From the NCBI GenBank assembly GCA_025055795.1, contig JANWVV010000007.1, positions 57,034 to 121,033 of the forward strand: a stretch of 64,000 bases of DNA, written 5' to 3'. Below are positions 9,622-17,049 of this stretch, one piece after another. The stretch is from Gemmataceae bacterium. Its GTDB lineage: Bacteria > Planctomycetota > Planctomycetia > Gemmatales > Gemmataceae. Every line of letters begins with the position of its first letter. The first letter of the stretch is position 1. Under the pieces are notes generated by a model, which saw only the letters and a list, made by a program, of their open reading frames with translations, made no database searches and was not told the origin of the DNA. Both the position numbers and the translations under genes were made by a program.

Positions 9622-11829
9622 GTGGCCATGATGCAACGCTACCTGCAGGTGGTTATTGTTGGGCTGATGGTATGGGTCGACGGCTGGGTCCAAGGGGTGG
9701 CAGCCGCTGAGGTGGATTACTTACGGGACGTCCGGCCGATCCTGTCGAATGCGTGTTTCAAGTGTCATGGTCCTGGAACGCAGAAGGGCAAGCTGCGGTT
9801 GGACGAGCGTGAAGCAGCGGTACGTCGGGGGGCAATTGTACCGGGCCAGCCTGCGGAAAGCGAGTTGTTGCGCCGCATCACAGCCAGCGACGAGGCGGAA
9901 CGGATGCCTCCGCCGGAGTCCGGCGACCGTCTCAGTCCGCAGCAGGTGGACACTTTACGGCGATGGATAGCAGCGGGTGCTCCTTATGCTCCGCATTGGG
10001 CCTTCAGTCCCCCGCGGCGTCCCGCCGTGCCTCAGACCCGCTTTGCGACGGTCAACCCCATCGACAATTTCATCCGCTACCGTCTGGAACAAGAAGGGTT
10101 GACTCCGTCCCCCCCGGCAGACAAAGCCACGCTGCTCAGACGGGTGTACTTGGACCTGACCGGCCTGCTCCCTACTCCTGCCGAAGTCGATGCCTTCCTG
10201 CGGGATGAGTCGCCCGACGCCTACGAAAAAGTAGTGGACCGGCTGCTGGCCAGTCCCCACTATGGCGAACGGCAGGCCCGCCACTGGCTCGATCTGGCCC
10301 GCTACGCCGATTCCAACGGCTATACCATCGATGGACCCCGCTCCATCTGGCCCTATCGCGATTGGGTCATCGCGGCCTTCAATGCCGATATGCCCTTCGA
10401 CCAGTTCACCCGCGAACAACTGGCCGGTGATCTCCTGCCGCAGGCTACCCAGGCCCAGAAGATCGCTACAGGCTTCCACCGGAATACCCCCTTCAACGAG
10501 GAAGGCGGCACCGACCCCGAACAGTTCCGGGTGGAACGCACCGTCGACCGGACCAACACCACTGGCACGGTCTGGCTCGGCCTGACCATCGCTTGTGCCC
10601 AGTGCCACGACCATAAATACGATCCCATCACTCAGGTGGATTACTACAGACTGTACGCCTTTTTCAACAGTTGCGACGAACCGACATTAGTAGTCGGGGG
10701 TGATCCGCGGCTCGAACGCACCATCGCCCATCTACAGGCAATGAACGCTGATCTGCAACGGGTGGGGGACGTGGAGGGCATGAAAATTGTGCAAGCGCAG
10801 ATCAAAAAGGTCCAAGGCAAGCTTCCGACCACCCTGGTCATGCGGGAACGACCCACCCCCCGATCTACCCATGTGCTGATCCGAGGTGATTTTCTGCGTC
10901 CTGGCAGCCGAGTGACCCCGGGCTTTCCCGCTATCCTCGGCCCGACACCGGCCGACCGTCCCTTGAACCGGCTGGACCTGGCCCACTGGCTGACCGCCCC
11001 AGACAATCCTTTGACTGCCCGGGTTACCGTTAATCGGGAATGGCAGAAGTTTTTCGGCCGGGGCCTGGTGGAGACAGAAAACGACTTCGGCTATCAGGGC
11101 AGCCTGCCGACACATCCCGAACTGCTGGATTGGCTAGCCGTCGAGTTCCGCGACAACGGCTGGAGCTTCAAAAAGTTGCACAAGCTGATTGTTTTGTCGG
11201 CAACGTACCGTCAGGCGTCGACCCAGCGGACGGACCTGGCCGTACGGGACCCGCGCAACCTGCTGTTAGCTCGGCAGAATCGTCTCCGTTTGGAGGCCGA
11301 GATCATCCGCGACGCCGCCTTGTGTGCCTCAGGCATGCTCAACCCCCAAATCGGCGGTCCTGGCGTTTATCCGCCCCAGCCCCGCGAAGTGTTCGCGTTT
11401 ACCCAAAGCAACCACCCCTGGCCCGAAAGCAAGGGGCCGGACCGCTATCGCCGGGGCATGTATACCTTCATTTGGCGGCAAAGTCAGCACCACCTGCTGA
11501 CTACCTTCGACGCTCCCGATGCCCAGACCACTTGCACGCGCCGTAACCGCAGCAACACACCCTTGCAAGCCCTGCATCTGGCTAACGATCCCGTCTTTGT
11601 CGAACTGGCACAGCACCTGGGCCAACGGATCCTCCGCGAAGGGCCCGCCGATGATACCGGCCGGCTCCGCTACGCCTTCCGCCTGTGCCTGGTCCGTGAA
11701 CCGACACCGGCGGAGTTGCAACGCCTGCAAACTTACCTCCAACGCTGTCAGCAGGAAGACCCCAAAACGGCCTGGTCCGCCGTAGCCCGCGTCCTGCTCA
11801 ACCTTGATGAGTTCATCACACGCGAGTAA
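9622..11829 (+). CDS. PSD1-type protein: planctomycete cytochrome c + DUF1549 + DUF1553
   Basis: This protein of about 735 residues has a signal peptide, then a planctomycete cytochrome c domain with a heme motif CFKCH at 45-49, then DUF1549 (about 135-350) and DUF1553 (about 430-690). A second CxxCH (CAQCH) lies near residue 325 within DUF1549. These large secreted proteins are hallmark planctomycete genes, often paired with DUF1501 proteins or sulfatases; their biochemical role is unproven but probably involves extracytoplasmic redox chemistry. The GTG at 9622 lies 9 nt after AAGGG (9608-9612), better spaced than the in-frame ATG at 9628. The DUF1501 gene follows downstream on the same strand, which matches the usual pairing. 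Confidence 0.93.
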   Translation: MAMMQRYLQVVIVGLMVWVDGWVQGVAAAEVDYLRDVRPILSNACFKCHGPGTQKGKLRLDEREAAVRRGAIVPGQPAESELLRRITASDEAERMPPPESGDRLSPQQVDTLRRWIAAGAPYAPHWAFSPPRRPAVPQTRFATVNPIDNFIRYRLEQEGLTPSPPADKATLLRRVYLDLTGLLPTPAEVDAFLRDESPDAYEKVVDRLLASPHYGERQARHWLDLARYADSNGYTIDGPRSIWPYRDWVIAAFNADMPFDQFTREQLAGDLLPQATQAQKIATGFHRNTPFNEEGGTDPEQFRVERTVDRTNTTGTVWLGLTIACAQCHDHKYDPITQVDYYRLYAFFNSCDEPTLVVGGDPRLERTIAHLQAMNADLQRVGDVEGMKIVQAQIKKVQGKLPTTLVMRERPTPRSTHVLIRGDFLRPGSRVTPGFPAILGPTPADRPLNRLDLAHWLTAPDNPLTARVTVNREWQKFFGRGLVETENDFGYQGSLPTHPELLDWLAVEFRDNGWSFKKLHKLIVLSATYRQASTQRTDLAVRDPRNLLLARQNRLRLEAEIIRDAALCASGMLNPQIGGPGVYPPQPREVFAFTQSNHPWPESKGPDRYRRGMYTFIWRQSQHHLLTTFDAPDAQTTCTRRNRSNTPLQALHLANDPVFVELAQHLGQRILREGPADDTGRLRYAFRLCLVREPTPAELQRLQTYLQRCQQEDPKTAWSAVARVLLNLDEFITRE

Positions 11830-11972
11830 CCGGGCTGACCGGTGCGATTTTCCGTCGAACGGTTCGATTCTATGCGGAAAAGGGAAAGGGGAACAGTCCG
11901 AACGGTTGGCAGATGAAAAACCGGCCTGTCCAACTTTCCGGGCAGTCGAAATGGGACGATGGGGAGGATGTG

Positions 11973-13436
11973 ATGACGCTGCGACATTCGTGGCATCAGT
12001 GGGAACAGGCTGTGTGTTTGTGGCAAACGCGGCGACACTTCTTCCGGGACTGCGCCATCGGAATAGGACAGATGGCCCTGGCCACGTTGCTGGCTCGGGA
12101 TGGTTATGCCGTGGAGAAGACCACCGGACGTCGAGATCCCCTGGCTCCCAAGCCGCCCCATTTTCCACCACGGGCCAAGGCAGTTATTTTCCTGTTCATG
12201 GCGGGTGGTCCCAGTCACCTGGACCTGTTCGACCCTAAACCCCAATTACAACGGTTGCATGGTCAGACGGTACCGCCTTCGTTCACCCAGGGGAAACGGT
12301 TCGCCTTTATCAAGCCGGATGCCAAACTGCTCGGCTCGGCCCAGACATTCCGCAAATGTGGCCAGGTCGGCATGGACATCTGTGACTTGCTGCCTCATTT
12401 GCAAACCGTTGCCGACGAGATCTGCTGGCTGCGCGGCATGAAAACGGACGTGTTCAACCATGGTCCGGCCAAATGTTTCGTCAATACAGGCAGTCCGCAG
12501 TTTGGCCGGCCGAGCATGGGGGCATGGGTCACCTACGGTCTGGGGAGCGAATGCGACAGTCTGCCCGGCTTTGTGGTGTTGCAATCGGGGCCGCGGGGAC
12601 CGCGTGGTGGAGCCGCCTTGTGGAGCTGTGGCTTCCTGCCTAGTATCTACCAGGGGGTTCCCTTCCTCAAGGGGGCCAATCCTATCCTGGATTTACGCTC
12701 GCCACCCGGTGTGACCGATGCCCAGCAACGGGCCTTCATCGAGACTGTCAATGACCTGAACCGGCTGCATTTCCAGGCCGTGGGCGATCCGGAAATTGCC
12801 ACCCGCATTGCCGCTTACGAAACGGCTTTCCGCATGCAGACGGCGGCTCCGGAGGTCATGGACCTGTCCCGTGAATCCAAACGGGTGCTGGACATGTACG
12901 GCGTCGTACCGGGCCAGCCCAGTTACGCGGCCAACTGCTTGCTGGCCCGTCGCCTGGTGGAACGCGGCGTCCGCTTCGTGCAACTGTACCACACCAATTG
13001 GGATCACCATGGCGGCCCCACTGAAAACCTGGAAGTCCACCTGCCTCAGGTCTGTCGCGAAATCGATCGCCCCACGGCCGCCTTGATTCGCGACCTCAAA
13101 CAACGTGGCCTGCTGGATACCACCTTGGTCATCTGGGGGGGCGAGTTCGGCCGGACCCCCATGGGCGAAGTCCGGGAATCCACCGGCCGCGATCACCACA
13201 TCGATGCCTACACCATGTGGCTGGCCGGAGGAGGGGTCAAACGCGGCTTCATCTACGGTACCACCGATGAAATCGGCTACAACGTCGTGGAAAACCCGGT
13301 TCACGTCCATGACCTGCAAGCCACCATCCTCCATCTGCTCGGCCTGGATCATACCCGTCTGACCTTCCGCTTCCAAGGACGCGACTTCCGCTTGACCGAC
13401 GTGCACGGCCACGTCGTCCACGACATCCTGGCCTGA
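11973..13436 (+). CDS. DUF1501 domain protein
   Basis: The ATG at 11973 follows GGGGAGG by about 5 nt and gives about 487 residues. The N-terminus holds TRRHFFRDCAIGIGQMALA, a twin-Arg followed by a hydrophobic stretch, consistent with Tat export. The DUF1501 fold, related to alkaline phosphatase and sulfatase, is shown by the AKAVIFLFMAGGPSHLDLFD block, the DHHGGPTENLE region and the LVIWGGEFGRTP block near the C-terminus. It sits 140 bp after the PSD1 gene, the standard planctomycete arrangement, so the two are probably expressed together and act together outside the cytoplasm. The substrate is unknown. Confidence 0.92.
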   Translation: MTLRHSWHQWEQAVCLWQTRRHFFRDCAIGIGQMALATLLARDGYAVEKTTGRRDPLAPKPPHFPPRAKAVIFLFMAGGPSHLDLFDPKPQLQRLHGQTVPPSFTQGKRFAFIKPDAKLLGSAQTFRKCGQVGMDICDLLPHLQTVADEICWLRGMKTDVFNHGPAKCFVNTGSPQFGRPSMGAWVTYGLGSECDSLPGFVVLQSGPRGPRGGAALWSCGFLPSIYQGVPFLKGANPILDLRSPPGVTDAQQRAFIETVNDLNRLHFQAVGDPEIATRIAAYETAFRMQTAAPEVMDLSRESKRVLDMYGVVPGQPSYAANCLLARRLVERGVRFVQLYHTNWDHHGGPTENLEVHLPQVCREIDRPTAALIRDLKQRGLLDTTLVIWGGEFGRTPMGEVRESTGRDHHIDAYTMWLAGGGVKRGFIYGTTDEIGYNVVENPVHVHDLQATILHLLGLDHTRLTFRFQGRDFRLTDVHGHVVHDILA

Positions 13437-13738
13437 CTCACAAGTCGAACCAGCCGGTGTCGGATGAACGGTTCCGTCACTTCAGTGGTACCCATCACCG
13501 CGCCCATGAGGAGCAGCTGCCCACGGGCGACGTCCGGACCAGCAACGGGATGAGCCTACGACGCCCCTCCGCGGAACATCCTCTTCGTTCCCCCAAGGGG
13601 GATCGGTATAATTTTTCCGAGGATATCAAGGCTAGAGCTGGCTAAGGAGTTGAGTTTCCTCGGCGGTTTAGTGGTTTGAAAAAGCAGCCGTCAGGACAGT
13701 CAAAGTCAGGATCAACAACCGAAAGGAGCCGGGCAGTT
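13437..13738. other. Intergenic gap upstream of the radical SAM gene
   Basis: This 302-bp gap has no plausible gene. It contains a short CCCCC/GGGGG inverted repeat near 13590-13600 and a perfect TATAAT hexamer just after it, which could belong to the radical SAM gene's promoter. Confidence 0.4.
13607..13612 (+). promoter_or_regulatory. Possible -10 element of the radical SAM gene
   Basis: A TATAAT hexamer lies about 127 bp before the ATG at 13739. The position 17 bp upstream reads TTCGTT, a poor -35, so this is only a suggestion based on the -10 match. Confidence 0.25.
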
Positions 13739-15589
13739 ATGCTCAACACGGCATTGCGTGAAGCGGTGCTGGCCCTGTTACCACGGGTTCAGACGCCGGG
13801 GCAATACATTGGCGGCGAACTGAACGCCGTGGTCAAGGACCATCGTCAGGTGCGTGGCAAACTCTGCCTGGCCTTCCCTGATGCTTACTCCATCGGTATG
13901 AGCCATCATGGCCTGCAGGTGCTGTACGCGATCATGAACAACGATCCGCAATGGGCCTGCGAGCGGGTCTTTACCCCTTGGGTCGATTTCGAAGCCGAAC
14001 TGCGACGCCATCGCCTGCCGTTGTATTCGCTGGAGACGTTCACCCCGCTGTCTGCCTTCGACCTGGTCGGCTTCAGCCTGCAGTACGAAGTATGCTACAC
14101 CAACATTTTGACCATGCTGGACCTGGGGGGGATTCCCCATTTCAGTCATCAGCGAACGGTGACCGATCCATTGGTGATCGCCGGGGGTCCGGGGGCCCAG
14201 AACCCCGAAGTGCTCGCTCCGTTTATCGACCTGTTTGTCATCGGCGATGGAGAAGAATCGCTCCCTTGGGTCATGGAGCAATGGATGACGCTCAAGGAGC
14301 AGGCTCTTCGCCAAGGGGATCTTTCCAGCCGCCGACGCCTGGAAATGCTGGCTAGTCTGGCCGCTCAGGCCAACTGGCTGTACGTTCCCGCTTTCTACGA
14401 ATTCGATTATCATCCCGACGGTACCATCGCTGCCTTCCACCGCCTGCGTAGCGACGTACCTTTGGAGATCGTCAGCTTTGTTAACAGCCGCGACCTGGAC
14501 GACATTCCCCTGCCTACCCGGCCGGTTGTCCCCTATGTGCATACGCCCCACGATCGTATTGCCATCGAGATCATGCGGGGCTGCCCCCATCAGTGCCGCT
14601 TCTGCCAGTCGACAGTGATCAAGCGTCCGCTGCGGGTGCGCAGCGTGGAGACGATTGTTCAGGCCGCCCTGGAAAGCTACCGCAACACGGGCCTGAATGA
14701 AATCAGCCTGCTATCGCTGTCCAGTAGCGATTATCCCTATTTCGAGGAGCTGGTCCAGCGCATGCACGAGGTGTTCGCTCCGCTAGGGGTCAACGTGTCG
14801 TTACCCAGTCTGCGGGTCAATCATCAGTTGCGATACGTTCCCAAACTGATGAAGGGCTGGCGGCAGGCAGGCTTGACACTGGCTCCAGAGGTGGCCCGCG
14901 ACGACATGCGTGAACAGATCCGCAAAAAGATCAAAAACGAAGATCTGATCGAAGGCTGCCGGGTTGCCTTCCGCGAAGGGATCACGCACGTCAAACTGTA
15001 CTTTTTGTGCGGTCTGCCTGGTGAACGGACCGTCGACCTGGATGGCATCGTCGAGCTGGCGGAAACCATCTCGGCCATCGGCCGCGAGGTGACCGGCCGC
15101 TATAAGGAGGTCACGGCCAGTGTGTCCAATTTTGTGCCCAAGCCGCACACCCCCTACCAGTGGAACGGTATGCAGTCCCGTGAGTATTTCCAGTGGGCCG
15201 GGGAATATCTTCGGCGTCGCAAACGCAATCGCTTTGTCCGGATCAAGCAGCACGACATTGAAACCAGCTTGCTGGAAGGGATTCTGACCCGTGGCGACCG
15301 CCGCATCGCACCGGCGCTCTACGAAGCCTGGAAACGCGGGGCACGCTTCGACGGCTGGCGCGAATGCTTCCGCCCGCAACTATGGCATCAGACCTTTGCC
15401 GAGCTGGGGATCGACGTCGAGTTTTACCGTTCCCGTCCGCGTCCCCTGAGCGAGCGGCTGCCCTGGGACCACATTCAGGTCAAAAAAGGGCGAGCCTACC
15501 TGCAGAAAGAGCAGGAACGCAGCGTCTTGCAGCTCCGCTTGCTGGCCGAGGCCGTCGCTTCGAACAACTCGGCACCCTGCGGCGGCTAA
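13739..15589 (+). CDS. B12-binding-type radical SAM protein (TIGR03960-like)
   Basis: The protein has about 616 residues from the ATG at 13739, which has AAGGAG upstream. An N-terminal Rossmann-like region resembling a B12-binding domain (about 40-200; FPDAYSIGMSHHGLQ, VIAGGPGAQNPEVLAP, FVIGDGEESLP) precedes a radical SAM core with CPHQCRFC (Cys282, 286, 289), which binds the [4Fe-4S] cluster that cleaves S-adenosylmethionine. The layout matches the TIGR03960 family, often next to or fused with a TIGR03936/DUF2344 partner. No such partner is adjacent here. A role in RNA or protein modification is inferred at most; the substrate is unknown. Confidence 0.87.
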   Translation: MLNTALREAVLALLPRVQTPGQYIGGELNAVVKDHRQVRGKLCLAFPDAYSIGMSHHGLQVLYAIMNNDPQWACERVFTPWVDFEAELRRHRLPLYSLETFTPLSAFDLVGFSLQYEVCYTNILTMLDLGGIPHFSHQRTVTDPLVIAGGPGAQNPEVLAPFIDLFVIGDGEESLPWVMEQWMTLKEQALRQGDLSSRRRLEMLASLAAQANWLYVPAFYEFDYHPDGTIAAFHRLRSDVPLEIVSFVNSRDLDDIPLPTRPVVPYVHTPHDRIAIEIMRGCPHQCRFCQSTVIKRPLRVRSVETIVQAALESYRNTGLNEISLLSLSSSDYPYFEELVQRMHEVFAPLGVNVSLPSLRVNHQLRYVPKLMKGWRQAGLTLAPEVARDDMREQIRKKIKNEDLIEGCRVAFREGITHVKLYFLCGLPGERTVDLDGIVELAETISAIGREVTGRYKEVTASVSNFVPKPHTPYQWNGMQSREYFQWAGEYLRRRKRNRFVRIKQHDIETSLLEGILTRGDRRIAPALYEAWKRGARFDGWRECFRPQLWHQTFAELGIDVEFYRSRPRPLSERLPWDHIQVKKGRAYLQKEQERSVLQLRLLAEAVASNNSAPCGG

Positions 15590-15840
15590 ACAAAAGCCCA
15601 TACCTTTGACAATTCACCCCATCAATGAATACGTGTACAAGTGCCTGGTCCGCTACCGCAGGTAGTCAGGCCGTTGGCAGGGCCCATCATCGGGCCAGTC
15701 GAATGCTGTTGGGTTTTTGTATGTTGCCGAATTTTTGCGACCGGTTGAGGCTAGGCAGCCGTTGCCGGGGGAATAAGCGAGGGTGGGGGCCTGCGGCTAG
15801 CTGAAATGAACTGATCCAGCGGGCCAGCTGTCCCGGAGCG

Positions 15841-16947
15841 TTACGCCTGAACCTGACTGTAGCGGTAGGTGGGGACGGGCCGGCCGGGCCGCAGAGTTCG
15901 CTGCCGAACTATTTCGACTTGGGCGTTCCACCGCTGCCCTTGCTCCGACAGGACTGCGTGCAGTTGTTCGGCCAGCCAGGTCGGGTCTGTGGCGACGCGG
16001 GCGTTGATGATGAGTTCGGCCTGCGGCGTCCAGGCTCCACTGGAGAGGCTCAACTGACTGGCCCCGTCGTTGCTGACCACGTTAGCCACGGCGTAGGCAC
16101 CGCTTTCGTCCCAGCCGATGCCCTTGAGGTGAGCAATTTCTGCTTTGTGGACTCGGCACACGTCGGCCAGCTGCTGCACCACTGCCTGGACGAGCGTATC
16201 CAGAGGCACGGGTTGCTCGGCCTGCCAGCGTGTGGTGGCGTTAAGCCAGCCCAGTTCGGCTTCGCCAGCGGCATAAACGTCGTAGTCGATGTCGAGAAGG
16301 TGCTGGCCGAACTGACCCTGTTGTTCCAGCAGTTCGATCAAGGCGTGGAACCCTTCCCCGGTGCGGGCGGACAAACTCAGCAGCGGTTTGTGTGGAAAGC
16401 GGTGCCGTACCAGTTGCACCAGCTCCTGACGCTGGCTTGGCGTCAGTTCGTCGATCCGGTTCAAAGCGATGGCATCGGCTTCTTCTAATTGTTTGCAGAA
16501 GATGTAGGCGGCCTTGGGGCTGAAGCCACCAGCGGGCTCGCCCCGCAAGATGCGCTGTCCGTGACTGGGCTTGAACAGCACGACATAGGGGGCCACCTGG
16601 ACCTGCTGCGGGTAGAGGTGCCTCAGCGGCTGGATCACCGTGGCGGCCAGGTCGGTACAACTGCCTACCGGCTCGGCCAGGATCACTTCCGGCCGGGCCG
16701 TCTGGGCCAGCGACTCGAGCCGCTGGACCAGTTCGTCGAAACGACAACAAAAGCAGGCACCGGCTACCTCCTCTACGTTCCATCCTTGCCGTTGCAACAT
16801 TGCCGTGTCGACCAAGCTGTCTGCCTGGTCATTGGTGACGATACCGACCCGTTTCCCCTGGCTATGGTAGTGGCGGGCCAGCCGGGCCAGCGTGGTGGTC
16901 TTACCCGCACCCAGAAAGCCACCGACAAGCACAAAACGCACGGCCAT
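15841..16947 (-). CDS. CobW/G3E family GTPase (metal chaperone-like)
   Basis: The ATG at 16947 is preceded by AAGGAG and starts directly with the P-loop region MAVRFVLVGGFLGAGKTTT, giving 368 residues. The G3E signatures are the Walker A GGFLGAGKTT (9-18), a CFCC motif at 65-68 (the family usually has CxCC, a metal site), EPVGSCTDL, and an NRID nucleotide-specificity motif near residue 163. G3E GTPases deliver metals such as Zn, Co, Ni or Fe to enzymes. The C-terminal half is less conserved than in classic CobW_C proteins. It is divergent from the PVC dehydrogenase gene, with about 100 bp between starts. The cargo metal cannot be assigned. Confidence 0.87.
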   Translation of the reverse strand: MAVRFVLVGGFLGAGKTTTLARLARHYHSQGKRVGIVTNDQADSLVDTAMLQRQGWNVEEVAGACFCCRFDELVQRLESLAQTARPEVILAEPVGSCTDLAATVIQPLRHLYPQQVQVAPYVVLFKPSHGQRILRGEPAGGFSPKAAYIFCKQLEEADAIALNRIDELTPSQRQELVQLVRHRFPHKPLLSLSARTGEGFHALIELLEQQGQFGQHLLDIDYDVYAAGEAELGWLNATTRWQAEQPVPLDTLVQAVVQQLADVCRVHKAEIAHLKGIGWDESGAYAVANVVSNDGASQLSLSSGAWTPQAELIINARVATDPTWLAEQLHAVLSEQGQRWNAQVEIVRQRTLRPGRPVPTYRYSQVQA

Positions 16948-17049
16948 GATAGTATCTCCTTGCAGCCAGGGCTGGTTGTTAGGGTTATACTGATACAACA
17001 AGGCGGCGGCTGGAGGTGGCCGTTGCTGATGTTTTGGGTGAGGTGGATC

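Noticed and set aside
11329..12171. A 280-codon minus-strand open frame across the PSD1/DUF1501 junction
   Set aside because: Both flanking genes are strongly supported on the plus strand and this frame has no family signal.
13778..14590. A 270-codon minus-strand open frame
   Set aside because: It is antisense to the radical SAM gene; the sense frame has the CxxxCxxC motif.
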